The notes beneath the pieces were generated by a model. It did no database searches. It saw only the letters and a program-made list of their open reading frames with translations, and had not been told where the DNA came from. From the NCBI GenBank assembly GCA_910587625.1, contig CAJUMW010000016.1:1-38748 (forward strand): 38,748 nucleotides of DNA, written 5' to 3'. Shown piece after piece: positions 16,590 to 24,790 of the stretch. Origin of the DNA: an uncultured Christensenellaceae bacterium. GTDB taxonomy: Bacteria > Bacillota > Clostridia > Christensenellales > Borkfalkiaceae. Position 1 is the first letter of the stretch, and the number at the start of each line of letters is the position of its first letter. Position numbers and translations under genes: made by a program.

Positions 16590-16908
16590 CGCTCACCAAC
16601 TCCTTGCAGTTTAGTATTGTGGCTCGGTGGGCGGTTTCGCTGTCTAGTTCTCCGAGTATCTCGTACAACTTATCGCCGTATCGTATTCGGTGCATGACCG
16701 TCAGCCAATCGCAGAACCGCACGGTGATTAGCACCACCTTTTCGGCTGTAACTTGCTGTGCGAACATCTGCTCCGTACCGCTTATCGGTGTAATTGCCGC
16801 CCACACTTTTGCCACGGTTTTCCATTCGCCTGTTTCTCCGCCATATGCATCACGGTCTTTGAAAAATTGTAAAATTTCAACTCGGCGGTTCAATCTTCCT
16901 ATGTCCAT
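16459..16908 (-). CDS. Head closure / head-tail adaptor protein with long overlap
   Basis: A 149-residue frame. Residues 1-105 (MDIGRLNRRVEIL, DAYGGETGEWKTVAKVWAAI, YGDKLYEILGEL) match SPP1 gp16-type head closure proteins, which are usually about 105-115 residues. The last 44 residues (from about DGLQRKAKESQNNDRG) have no such counterpart and run out of frame through the start of the next gene for 131 bp. I suspect a lost stop codon. The start is joined to the upstream stop as TAATG. Confidence 0.82.
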   Translation of the reverse strand: MDIGRLNRRVEILQFFKDRDAYGGETGEWKTVAKVWAAITPISGTEQMFAQQVTAEKVVLITVRFCDWLTVMHRIRYGDKLYEILGELDSETAHRATILNCKELVSDGLQRKAKESQNNDRGCKCACERPQSNGGCSGKRDDAGGKGRR

Positions 16909-17198
16909 TAGAATGCCTCCCGTCTATAAGCGAACAGCATTCGGCGGACAAGGTCGAGAGTTTCCTTGATGTCCACCCCTGACTTATCCCTTGCTACCTG
17001 CCGTTCTTCGTACAGCGTCCCTATCACGATTAGCATCGCTTGGTGGACGGTTTCGGGTATTTCTTTGAACTCGGTCAGCTTCCGCCGTAGAACTTCCTCT
17101 ATCAGCTCTTTCGCCGTGATGATTAGCGAGGAGACGAGCGCATCTTCGTCATCGCCATCCAAGCGGAGAAAGTCTTTCGTTTCTTGTAACGTCAACAC
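16908..17198 (-). CDS. Head-tail connector protein (gp6/gp15-like)
   Basis: A 96-residue helical protein starting with GTG at 17198, with AAAGGGGGTG upstream. The phrase LTLQETKDFLRLDGDDEDALVSSLI with TAKELIEEVLRRKL is the standard opening of the phage_gp6/QLRG head-tail connector family. Position after the major capsid gene fits. It forms the ring between portal and head-closure protein. Confidence 0.9.
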   Translation of the reverse strand: MLTLQETKDFLRLDGDDEDALVSSLIITAKELIEEVLRRKLTEFKEIPETVHQAMLIVIGTLYEERQVARDKSGVDIKETLDLVRRMLFAYRREAF

Positions 17199-17218
17199 GC
17201 TCGATCACCCCCTTTGAG

Positions 17219-18508
17219 TTAGGCACTTCTCTTTGCGAGAGTTACGAAAGGCGAAACGCTTGCGCTGCCCTTGTAAGGCGAGAGCGGCTTGTTCCAGATG
17301 GGTTTTCCGTCCACACGATAAATGAAACGGAACACCGACTCGTCGTAAAGGAAGCGAACGTGGATAGACGATGCCGCCTTTACTCCGCCCTTGTCGATGA
17401 GCAGGTACTGTCCGATGTCGGCAAGGATGATGTCCCCAACCTCGCCTGCGGCATTACACTGCTCAAGGGGAATTACGGGACGACCGAACAGCGTTCCGTA
17501 GGGTTTTTCCGACAGTCCGCCCGCCGGGATGTACACGGGTTTATCGCCGAGTTTGAGAGTGTACAGGTACGGTTCGAGTTCCTGATTGATGTACCATACC
17601 GCATTGGCTCTCGACCTTGCCCACAAGCGATTCCACATCTTGATGAGGTTCTCGACCGTGATGATATCGGTCTGGTCTTTTTCCTTTTCGACCTTGACGA
17701 TTGCTCCGCTGTTCAGGATGCCGAGAGGTTCGCCCTCGCCGCTGCCATCGAGAATAGCATCGTCAATCTTGAAGCCGAACTCTTCGGCGAATGCCTGACG
17801 GATGACCGCTTCAAGTGCCGCCGCATCCTGCAACAGTTCGTCCGTTGCATAGCACAGACCCGTGAGTTTCTTGAGCGAGAGTTCCAACTGACGGAACTTG
17901 GGTTTACTGCCCGTGAGTTCGTCCGCCTCGCCTTCCCAATAGGTCTGTACTCCGCCCCATCGACTGCCGTTCGCTCTGCTGTCTTCGTCCACGGCGTTTA
18001 TCTTCATACCGTTGGCATTCGTGCTGATAGGGATTTTCTTGGCTCTGCTTGCCAAGATACCCGTTTCGTAGGTTCTCTTTAAGAGTTCGGTTACGAAGTC
18101 CTGCTGAACAAGGAAACCACCATCCGAGGGGGTGCTTTCATTGAGTCCGCTTGCCGCTCTCGTAGTCAGCCTTTCGTCTACCTTTCCGCCGGGTGCCGCC
18201 GCCCTGTAGGCTGCAAGCAACTGTTCGCCGAAGGTGGCAAATCTCTTTTCCTCGCCCTTACTAGGAGTGGGTTTCACTTCGGGTTTCTCCATTGCCGAAC
18301 GGTCTTCGGGTTCGATTGCAAGCATCTTCTCTGCTCTGCTGATGCTCTCGTCCCACGAGCGAATTTCGCTTTCGTATCCGTCAATCTCTTTCTGCTCTTC
18401 GTCCGTGAGGAACCTGTCCTCCGCTTCTGCTTTGTTGAGTACCGCCATAGCCTTGAGCCGAGCGTCTTCTCTCTTTGCTTTCATTTCAAGCACTTTCTTC
18501 ATAGTCAT
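17219..18508 (-). CDS. HK97-type major capsid protein with N-terminal delta domain
   Basis: A 429-residue protein. I chose the ATG at 18508 because GGAGGAAAACGAATT precedes it; the longer open frame to 18763 is a shadow of the protease gene. Residues 1-85 form a charged coiled coil (scaffolding delta domain) that the protease removes. The mature fold starts near residue 105. Typical segments are ASGLNESTPSDGGFLVQQD, RQLELSLKKLTGLCYATDEL, DDAILDGSGEGEPLGIL and the C-terminal VRFLYDESVFRFIYRVDGK. No crosslinking residues can be assigned from this view. Confidence 0.95.
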   Translation of the reverse strand: MTMKKVLEMKAKREDARLKAMAVLNKAEAEDRFLTDEEQKEIDGYESEIRSWDESISRAEKMLAIEPEDRSAMEKPEVKPTPSKGEEKRFATFGEQLLAAYRAAAPGGKVDERLTTRAASGLNESTPSDGGFLVQQDFVTELLKRTYETGILASRAKKIPISTNANGMKINAVDEDSRANGSRWGGVQTYWEGEADELTGSKPKFRQLELSLKKLTGLCYATDELLQDAAALEAVIRQAFAEEFGFKIDDAILDGSGEGEPLGILNSGAIVKVEKEKDQTDIITVENLIKMWNRLWARSRANAVWYINQELEPYLYTLKLGDKPVYIPAGGLSEKPYGTLFGRPVIPLEQCNAAGEVGDIILADIGQYLLIDKGGVKAASSIHVRFLYDESVFRFIYRVDGKPIWNKPLSPYKGSASVSPFVTLAKRSA

Positions 18509-18525
18509 AATTCGTTTTCCTCCGA

Positions 18526-19155
18526 TTAAATGTTTTTGAATTTGGTTTGCAAGCCTTTGAGCTTGGCTTGCTGTTTTGCTTTCTCGGCGGTCTTTTCCGC
18601 CTCTTCTGCCTTGCTTCTTTGCTCGGCTTTGTAGCCGTTGTATTCTTCCATAGCCCTTACACCCACGTCCGTGGCGGTATAAGCGGGGAATGTTACGGGA
18701 CTCACATCGAACAGTTGCACTTTGCGAATTTCCCTCACGTCCATTCCGTCCCTTGTCGACCACTTATCATCTTCGACTATGAACCCTATGGACATTTGGT
18801 TGATATCGCCTCGGCGGATGCTTTCTTGCAAATCCTTTGCCCAACTCGTATCGGGCGGCAAGATTCGCACTCGCAGTCCGACTTCGTCTTCCACAAGTTC
18901 AAGCGTTCCTGCTCGGTTACGACCTAGCACGTAGTTAGGGTCGTGATTGAACAGCGCTCTGATATCGTCCCTGCCGATGCTTTCGTTGAAGGCACCCTTT
19001 CGGACGATTTCTTGGAATGGAAAGATTCCGCCGAGCGTTTCCGACCACGAGTCGAACACGGCTGCGTGTCCCTCGATGTAATTACCGCTTTCGCTTTCGT
19101 TTACCCGAAGTTCCCTCATCGGGAGCATTCGGAGTTCCTTCTTGCCCTTCTCCAT
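18526..19155 (-). CDS. HK97-type prohead protease
   Basis: A 209-residue serine protease that matures the prohead. The catalytic candidates are His71 (LFNHD) and Ser122 (NQMSIGF), in the order and spacing of the U35/U9 herpes-protease-like family. The final 40 residues are a Lys- and Ala-rich tail (KAEEAEKTAEKAKQQAK). GGAGGTAGCG precedes the ATG. It overlaps the portal gene by 74 bp and comes directly before the capsid gene, the normal order. Confidence 0.95.
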   Translation of the reverse strand: MEKGKKELRMLPMRELRVNESESGNYIEGHAAVFDSWSETLGGIFPFQEIVRKGAFNESIGRDDIRALFNHDPNYVLGRNRAGTLELVEDEVGLRVRILPPDTSWAKDLQESIRRGDINQMSIGFIVEDDKWSTRDGMDVREIRKVQLFDVSPVTFPAYTATDVGVRAMEEYNGYKAEQRSKAEEAEKTAEKAKQQAKLKGLQTKFKNI

Positions 19156-20398
19156 CGCTACCTCCTTCTTCTTTTTCTTTGCTGACTGCCGCCCCCGTCA
19201 TGTTTCCATTGACTAGGTAATCATCGCCACCCTTATCCGCAGGCACGAGTGACATATCTTCCAAGCGGCGGATGTCATTTATGGATAGCCATCCGTTTTG
19301 CCTGCCTATCGCATAGCCTTCCATTCTCGACTTGTAATCACCACGCATCAGTCCGTCCACGTTGAACTTTGCAAAATAAATAAGCCGTTCTTTCTCGTCT
19401 AGGAGTGAACGACTTATTGCTTGCTCCCATCGTACCAACCACGGTCGTATGGTGTGCTGCACAAATTCGATTGACTGATGTTCAATGTTGCTGAAAGTGG
19501 CTCTCTCCAAGTCGCCTACAAGGTGCGGCGGAACACGGAAGATTCGGCAGATTTCGTTGACTTGGTATTTTCGGGTTTCAAGGAATTGTGCGTCTTCGGG
19601 TGCGATTCCAATCGTGTGGTATTTCATCCCTTCTTCGAGTACCGCCACCTTATGGCTGTTCCTTGTCCCTTGGTAGACCTTGTTCCAAGACTCTCGCAGT
19701 TTCTCTGGGTCTTTGAGTATGCCGGGGTGTTCCAAGACTCCGCCGGGTCTTGCACCGTTGCCGAAGAATTTCGCACCATATTCCTCCGTGGCTAGCGACA
19801 GCCCGACAGCTTCTCTCGCTTGCGCTATCGTACTCAACCCTTTTACTCCGTCCAACGACAAGCCTTTGATATGGAAGATTTGGTCTGGGCGGTATTCAAT
19901 AGTTTGGTTGGTGATATCGTCCGAATACGTGTATTTTATCTTGCCCGTTTGCGTGTCACGCTCTACCGTCATAAGGTTAGGCTTTAAGTACCAAAGTTCG
20001 GTTACGTGTCCGTTTTTTCGGATTTTCCTTGCGTATGCATTGCCCCATAATAGGAGCGAGGTCATCATCGTTTCCCGAAACTCGAATGAGGTCATTTCGT
20101 CATTCGGCATTTCGTAAAGGCAAGAAAAAAGCGGATGTTGCTCCGCCGATTCGTTCTTTCCGTCCTTTCCTTTTTTGTATAGGTGTAAGGGCAGACTTGC
20201 TATTGTTTCCGCTAGGATTTTTACGCAGGCATACACCGCCGAGGTCTGCATCGACCGCAGTTCGTCCACCTGTACTCCGCTCTGGCTATTGCCTATGAAG
20301 TCCACATCGACGCCTTTCATAAACTCGACCATTTCCTTGCTCGGCTTGCTGCGCCGTTCCTTTTTAGGAGCATCTCTACTCCGCCCGAATATTCCCAT
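19082..20398 (-). CDS. Portal protein (HK97 family)
   Basis: A 438-residue portal subunit, the ring through which DNA enters the head. I chose the ATG at 20398, with GGAGG just upstream; an in-frame ATG 16 codons earlier lacks a site. Characteristic segments are VYACVKILAETIASLPLHLY, LWGNAYARKIRKNG, GRNGARP-like GNGARPGGVLEHPG and RIFRVPPHLVGDLERATFSN. The C-terminus is a disordered acidic and basic tail ending in a KRKRKR run. It is encoded directly before the protease, as in HK97. Confidence 0.95.
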   Translation of the reverse strand: MGIFGRSRDAPKKERRSKPSKEMVEFMKGVDVDFIGNSQSGVQVDELRSMQTSAVYACVKILAETIASLPLHLYKKGKDGKNESAEQHPLFSCLYEMPNDEMTSFEFRETMMTSLLLWGNAYARKIRKNGHVTELWYLKPNLMTVERDTQTGKIKYTYSDDITNQTIEYRPDQIFHIKGLSLDGVKGLSTIAQAREAVGLSLATEEYGAKFFGNGARPGGVLEHPGILKDPEKLRESWNKVYQGTRNSHKVAVLEEGMKYHTIGIAPEDAQFLETRKYQVNEICRIFRVPPHLVGDLERATFSNIEHQSIEFVQHTIRPWLVRWEQAISRSLLDEKERLIYFAKFNVDGLMRGDYKSRMEGYAIGRQNGWLSINDIRRLEDMSLVPADKGGDDYLVNGNMTGAAVSKEKEEGGSDGEGQEGTPNAPDEGTSGKRKRKR

Positions 20399-20454
20399 TC
20401 GCACCTCCGTTTTGAAATGATAAAACCGCCCTTTCGGACGGTTCATTGTTTGTT

Positions 20455-20709
20455 TTATTTGCAGTTTTCGGGGTTCTTAAAGTATGCGAGGATTGCCTTG
20501 ACCATTGCTTTGCCCTCGGCAGTTTTCGCCCTTAAATCCCAACCCCTGTCGTAGTTGCATACCCCGTCTATCCAGAGTTTGCTGACGTTACTTTTGTTGA
20601 GCCCAAACTCTTCGCTCGGTTCTTCATAGACCTTTGCGTTGAACTTGATTCCGTCTATCGTACCGATTTTCCAATTGCCTTGCGTTTGCGTTACCTTTAT
20701 GCTTGCCAT
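20455..20709 (-). CDS. Small phage protein, DUF7678-like
   Basis: An 84-residue protein starting MASIKVTQTQGNWKIG with GGGAGG upstream of the ATG at 20709. It has VSKLWIDGVCNYDRGWD, a pattern I recall from DUF7678 proteins in clostridial phages. Function is unknown. It and the following 65-residue gene separate the packaging genes from the portal, a position where phages often carry small proteins not needed for assembly. Confidence 0.65.
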   Translation of the reverse strand: MASIKVTQTQGNWKIGTIDGIKFNAKVYEEPSEEFGLNKSNVSKLWIDGVCNYDRGWDLRAKTAEGKAMVKAILAYFKNPENCK

Positions 20710-20710
20710 C

Positions 20711-20908
20711 TTATTTCGCCTCCCTTTTCGCTCCGAGCGCATATGCCTGTTCGAGCATCTTCTTTAATCCCCACACCGAGATGTCGATAAAGTCTTCGCT
20801 GTCGCTGTTACGCTCTTCGAGGTCTCCGCGTTCTCTTATCGTTGCGCTGTAAATCTTCGCTATTTTTAAGAGTTCCTTTTCGGTCGTTTTAGTGATAATA
20901 ATGGGCAT
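20711..20908 (-). CDS. Small phage protein, DUF6900-like
   Basis: A 65-residue protein. AAGGAG lies ahead of the ATG at 20908. The C-terminal half EERNSDSEDFIDISVWGLKK followed by a helix (MLEQAYALGAKREAK) matches the DUF6900 pattern 'ERxSDSxDFxDxSVWxLKxxLExAY', recalled from memory. Function unknown. Its start lies 157 bp downstream of the methyltransferase stop, in a gap with a hairpin. Confidence 0.65.
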   Translation of the reverse strand: MPIIITKTTEKELLKIAKIYSATIRERGDLEERNSDSEDFIDISVWGLKKMLEQAYALGAKREAK

Positions 20909-21065
20909 TTTCTGTTCTCCTTCGGGGTGTTTCCCCTTTCGTTTATCGTACCTATACAATACCGTAAACAACCGAAAGAGCCCAGCGAAAGAGCGTAGAA
21001 ACACACAAGTTTTTTCGAGAAAATCGAACTTTTTTTGATGTTTTAACTGGTCGATTTCGACCTGT
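20909..21065. other. 157-bp gap with a hairpin; no convincing promoter or terminator
   Basis: After the methyltransferase stop, GGTCGA-TT-TCGACC (21049-21062) forms a perfect 6-bp stem that can extend with mismatches. No T run follows on the minus strand, so it does not look like a terminator; it could protect or process the RNA. A weak TTCGA/TCGAA hairpin lies at 21014-21028. I see no clear -35/-10 pair. Confidence 0.4.
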
Positions 21066-22403
21066 TTAATCGAATATTTCCACCCCGTTTCGGATGTGCT
21101 TTACCTCGACCTCCGGGCAAAGTTCTTTATATCTGCGGACGATAACGTCACAGTATTTCGGTTCGAGTTCAATCGCACAGCATTTGCGGTTCAACTGCTC
21201 GGCGGCTATAAGCGTAGAGCCGCTTCCGCCGAATGGCTCATATACCGTGTCCCCTTCGTGGCTGCTGTTATAAATGAGTTTTGCACACAGCGTGATGGGC
21301 TTCATCGTCGGGTGGTCGGGAGATTTGCTCGGTTTGTTGTCTTTTATGACCGTGGACGGAAGGTCGAGGATTTTCTCGACCAATTCCACGAGTTCGACCT
21401 TGGACATCTTTCGGAGGTTCAACCGTAATTCCTCATTGACGGTCGGGAGTGACCTATCGTCTATGAAGTAATGCCCCGCACCCTCTTTCCATCCGTATAA
21501 AATGGGTTCGTGTATCCATTGATAGTCCTGTCTACCAAGCGTAAAGTGATTTTTGTACCATACCAATGTTTGAGCGCATTTCAGCCCTGCGTCCGTCATT
21601 GCCTTTGTAAAGTTGACCGTTTCCTTTGTGCTGTGGAACACATAAACCGCCGCACCTTTTTTCAACCCCTTTTCGGCTGCCTTGTAAAAAGCCAATAAGA
21701 ATTGATAGAACTCATCGTCCGAGAGATTATCATTGGCTATCACACTCCCTTGCCTCGACTGCGATTCGTGCTTGCCCCTTACAGCCGAGCCATAGTCAAC
21801 GTTATACGGCGGATCGGTCACCATTATGTCGGCGACTTTGTCTTCCAACACACGGCTCACGTCTTCGTTTTGGGTACAGTCGCCGCATAACAGTCTATGC
21901 TGACCGAGTATCCATAAATCGCCCGTCTTCGTCTTCGGCTCGGTTACTGCATCGAGCGCAGATTCCGCATCGAAGTCATCCTCATGCACGTTCTCCATAC
22001 TACCGCTGCCGAACAGTTCTTGAGCTTCGGCAAGGTCAAAACCCGTGAGTGTGATGTCGTATCCGCTTCCGTCCAAGTCTTTCAAAAGGCTTGCCAAGAG
22101 GTCGTTGTCCCACTCGCCGCTGATTTTGTTCAGAGCGATATTTAAGGCTTTTTCCTTGGCTTCGTCCAAGTCCACGACCACACAGTCCACCTCGGTGTAG
22201 CCGAGGTCTTTCATCACTTTCAGTCTTTGGTGTCCGCCGACAACTACCCCCGTGCGCTTGTTCCAAATGACTGGTTCGACATAGCCGAATTCTTGAATAC
22301 TGCGTTTGAGCTTCTCGTATTCGGCATCCCCCGGTTGTAGGTCTTTTCGGGGATTGTAATCGGCGGCTTTAAGGTCTGCCACCGCTCTCTTTTCAATTTG
22401 CAT
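21066..22403 (-). CDS. ParB-like nuclease domain fused to DNA methyltransferase
   Basis: A 445-residue protein. Residues 1-125 form a ParB/Srx fold (YNPRKDLQPGD, VGGHQRLKVMKDLGYTEV). Residues about 160-440 form a DNA amino-methyltransferase with the catalytic DPPY at 197-200, preceding the SAM-binding FGGSGST at 391-397, the order of the beta class. It probably methylates adenine N6 or cytosine N4 in phage DNA to escape restriction; the target sequence cannot be read. GGAGG precedes the start. This fusion often sits next to large terminase genes in clostridial phages. The chemistry is secure; the biological target is inferred. Confidence 0.92.
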   Translation of the reverse strand: MQIEKRAVADLKAADYNPRKDLQPGDAEYEKLKRSIQEFGYVEPVIWNKRTGVVVGGHQRLKVMKDLGYTEVDCVVVDLDEAKEKALNIALNKISGEWDNDLLASLLKDLDGSGYDITLTGFDLAEAQELFGSGSMENVHEDDFDAESALDAVTEPKTKTGDLWILGQHRLLCGDCTQNEDVSRVLEDKVADIMVTDPPYNVDYGSAVRGKHESQSRQGSVIANDNLSDDEFYQFLLAFYKAAEKGLKKGAAVYVFHSTKETVNFTKAMTDAGLKCAQTLVWYKNHFTLGRQDYQWIHEPILYGWKEGAGHYFIDDRSLPTVNEELRLNLRKMSKVELVELVEKILDLPSTVIKDNKPSKSPDHPTMKPITLCAKLIYNSSHEGDTVYEPFGGSGSTLIAAEQLNRKCCAIELEPKYCDVIVRRYKELCPEVEVKHIRNGVEIFD

Positions 22404-22414
22404 TCCGTTCCTCC

Positions 22415-23965
22415 CTATAAAATGATTATTCCTCTATCGTTATAGACGCTGTCCGTTGTCCCTTGGTTTCGGATCGCTCGGTCTAGTGCCATTACGAGTG
22501 CCACCGCTCCGTCTATTCGCTCGGTGGACTTCTCTTTGTCCATCTTTACGTTTCCCGCCGGGTCGGTTCTCACGAAAACATTGTCCATCATCCATCGGAG
22601 CGGTACGTTGCCGCCGTGGGCGATTTTCTGCTCTAGGACTAGTTTCATCAGTTCCTTGGTCGGTGGCGACATATCCTTAAAACCTTGACCAAACGGCACT
22701 ACTGTGAACCCCATTCCTTCTAGGTTCTGCGTCATCTGCACCGCTCCCCAACGGTCGAATGCTATCTCTTTGATATGGTATTTCGTCCCAAGGTCTTCGA
22801 TAAAATTCTCGATGTAGCCGTAATGGATAACGTTGCCCTCGGTCGTTATGACTTGTCCTTTTGCTTGCCATACATCGTAGGGAACGTGGTCACGGCGGAC
22901 ACGGAGTTCAAGCGTGTCTTCGGGTATCCAAAAGAACGGCAGCACGATGTATTTGTCGCTCTCGTTCAGCGGAGGGAACACAAGCACGAATGCGGTGATG
23001 TCGGTGCTTGACGATAGGTCAAGTCCGCCGTAGCACTCTCTTCCTTTGAGCTTTTCGGCATCCACTTCGAAGTCGCATTTGTCCCAAGCGTCCATCGGCA
23101 TCCATCGCACCGATTGCTTGACCCATTGATTCAGTCGCAGTTGTCGGAACAAGTTCTCTTCGGCGGGGTTCTCTTTCGCCGACTCGTATGCGGTCCGTAT
23201 CTTGTCTATGTCCACGGTTATGCCGAGCGAGGGGTTGGCTTTCGCCCACACCCTTTCGTCCGACCAATCATCGTCTTCTTCTGCTCCGTAAATTACGGGG
23301 TAGAACGAGCGGTCGTGTTTGCGGCCTGCGAGTATGTCCTTTGCCTTTTGATGCACCTCCCAACAAATTGAGTTGCGATCCGTTCCTGCTGTCGTTATCA
23401 GGAAGAACAACGGCTGTTTTCGAGCATCGCCCGAACCGTGCGTCATAACATCGTATAATGCTCGGTTTGGCTGTGCGTGCAATTCATCGAACACAACCCC
23501 GTGGACGTTGAGTCCGTGCTTGGTGTACGACTCCGCCGACAGCACTTGGTAGAACGAGTTGAGCGGTTGGTACACAAGCCGTTTTTGGCTCATTATCGGC
23601 TTGATTCTCTTCTTCAGGGCGGGGCATTGTTCGACCATGTTGCAAGCCACATCAAACACGATGCTTGCTTGCTGTCGGTCGGCGGCGCATCCGTAAACCT
23701 CCGCTCCCCACTCGCCATCGCCCGCCAATAAATAAAGAGCGACCGCTGCGGCGATTTCGCTCTTTCCTTGCTTTTTGGGTATTTCGACATAGGCAGTATT
23801 GTATTGCCTGTATCCGTTGTCTTTGACCGTTCCAAAAATCTCGCGTATTATTTTATCCTGCCAAGGCAAGAGTTCAAACGGTACACCGTGCCAAGTGCCT
23901 TTCGTGTGTTTTAAGGAGTTGATAAAGGCAACGGCACGGTCTGCTTTCTGCTTATCAAATGCCAT
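22415..23965 (-). CDS. Terminase large subunit
   Basis: A 516-residue packaging motor. The ATPase domain has a Walker A variant PKKQGKS (63-69) and Walker B VVFDE (157-161). The nuclease domain has the three acidic residues of the RNase H-like fold: Asp316 (GLDLSSS), Asp404 (AFDRWG) and Asp485 (ERIDGAVAL). It pumps DNA into the prohead and cuts concatemers. AGGGGAG lies before the ATG. It is the first gene after the late promoter. The usual small terminase partner is not recognisable next to it. Confidence 0.95.
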   Translation of the reverse strand: MAFDKQKADRAVAFINSLKHTKGTWHGVPFELLPWQDKIIREIFGTVKDNGYRQYNTAYVEIPKKQGKSEIAAAVALYLLAGDGEWGAEVYGCAADRQQASIVFDVACNMVEQCPALKKRIKPIMSQKRLVYQPLNSFYQVLSAESYTKHGLNVHGVVFDELHAQPNRALYDVMTHGSGDARKQPLFFLITTAGTDRNSICWEVHQKAKDILAGRKHDRSFYPVIYGAEEDDDWSDERVWAKANPSLGITVDIDKIRTAYESAKENPAEENLFRQLRLNQWVKQSVRWMPMDAWDKCDFEVDAEKLKGRECYGGLDLSSSTDITAFVLVFPPLNESDKYIVLPFFWIPEDTLELRVRRDHVPYDVWQAKGQVITTEGNVIHYGYIENFIEDLGTKYHIKEIAFDRWGAVQMTQNLEGMGFTVVPFGQGFKDMSPPTKELMKLVLEQKIAHGGNVPLRWMMDNVFVRTDPAGNVKMDKEKSTERIDGAVALVMALDRAIRNQGTTDSVYNDRGIIIL

Positions 23966-24029
23966 ATACTCCCCTTCCCTATGCTTACGGGACGCAGGAT
24001 TTATGTCCTATACCATATATATAATAAGA

Positions 24030-24049
24030 CCCGCCCACGTTTGGACGGG
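24030..24049 (-). promoter_or_regulatory. Hairpin at the 5' end of the late transcript
   Basis: Arms CCCGCCC (24030-24036) and GGACGGG (24043-24049) pair with one mismatch around a 6-base loop. The stem begins one or two bases after the expected transcription start. On the minus strand it is followed by TCTTATTATATATAT, a U-rich tract. It could be an early attenuator, a 5' stabiliser, or the terminator of the early operon upstream. Confidence 0.6.
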
Positions 24050-24057
24050 ACTTTTAT

Positions 24058-24087
24058 ATTATAATTGATTTGTTACTGAATTGCAAG
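24058..24087 (-). promoter_or_regulatory. Late promoter with overlapping operator
   Basis: The minus strand has TTGCAA (24081-24086), a 17-base spacer and a perfect TATAAT (24058-24063). The spacer and -35 overlap a 16-bp inverted repeat (GTTAC-N6-GCAAG on the plus strand, 24072-24087), the same operator type found in the two early promoters. A half-copy (TTTGCAAG) lies at 24155-24162. It should drive the packaging and structural genes from 23965 leftward. Confidence 0.7.
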
Positions 24088-24188
24088 CGTTTTACCGCCC
24101 TGTGGCTTATAGGACTTTCTTTACTGCCGAGCTTGAATAAATAGGTGTCTGAAATTTGCAAGCCTTGTGATGTGAATTTGAGCCTTAT

Positions 24189-24596
24189 TTACTCGCATAC
24201 CAAGATGTAGGTATTTCCTATCTTGTTTACCCACTCGTTCTCCATAACGACTCGCTCCGTGATTTCGCTTCCGTCGGCTTCGTTTATCCATTTACCGTCA
24301 ATCAGCTTTGCGCGGCCCTGATACATATCTTCGAGCAAGTCTGTCCAGTCTTCGCTTGTGGAATAGCTGTCTATTCCAAGCCCTTCAAGCAGGTCGTCGA
24401 GCTTTTTACGCTCGGCGAGCCATTTTGCTTGCTCTTCTACAAACTCCTCGATTGTTACACCCTCTTCGAGATAATCGAGGCTGTAATAATCAAAGTAGCG
24501 CATCTCACTGTCGTAGATTTTGATACGATGAGTTTCCTCTCTGTCGTTTTCCTCTTCTATGTAGAGGATGCCGAACGGCGTTTCTATCTTTCTCAC
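24189..24596 (-). CDS. Hypothetical acidic phage protein
   Basis: A 135-residue protein starting with GTG at 24596, where AAAGGAGG is seven bases upstream and the start overlaps the TGA of the previous gene. It is strongly acidic and Trp-containing, with segments MRYFDYYSLDYLEEG and TSEDWTDLLEDMYQG. No known family is apparent. It is the last gene of the second early operon, just before the late promoter, and does not look like a small terminase (no DNA-binding helix-turn-helix is visible). Confidence 0.65.
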   Translation of the reverse strand: MRKIETPFGILYIEEENDREETHRIKIYDSEMRYFDYYSLDYLEEGVTIEEFVEEQAKWLAERKKLDDLLEGLGIDSYSTSEDWTDLLEDMYQGRAKLIDGKWINEADGSEITERVVMENEWVNKIGNTYILVCE

Positions 24597-24790
24597 TTGT
24601 TGCCTCCTTTACTTCTGAATGTTTCGAGGTTAACCGACTTAACCTCAAGGTCTATTTTGATTTCTGCCTCAATGCCGATTTCTTCAAGTTTTAGTCGTAG
24701 CATTTCGGTTACTGGTTTCGTCATACTCTCTACCACCGCCTTGATACCAACCAGCTCAAGCATTTCTTTTATCTGCTCAAATCCGCTCAT
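24593..24790 (-). CDS. Hypothetical small phage protein
   Basis: A 65-residue protein starting MSGFEQIKEMLELVG at 24790, where ATG overlaps the upstream TGA as ATGA. Two helices are followed by a beta strand (EAEIKIDLEVKSVNL). It overlaps the next gene as well (GTGA). It is tightly coupled to the radical-SAM-like gene upstream, so a shared function is possible; there is no direct evidence. Confidence 0.6.
   Translation of the reverse strand: MSGFEQIKEMLELVGIKAVVESMTKPVTEMLRLKLEEIGIEAEIKIDLEVKSVNLETFRSKGGNK

Noticed and set aside
18509..18763. N-terminal extension of the major capsid frame
   Set aside because: It lies inside the protease gene, is very basic and has no ribosome site; the start at 18508 has GGAGG.
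20909..21065. A late promoter before the portal block
   Set aside because: No -35/-10 pair with acceptable spacing was found.
24189..24596. Small terminase subunit before the large terminase
   Set aside because: The protein lacks a helix-turn-helix and the late promoter lies between it and the terminase.
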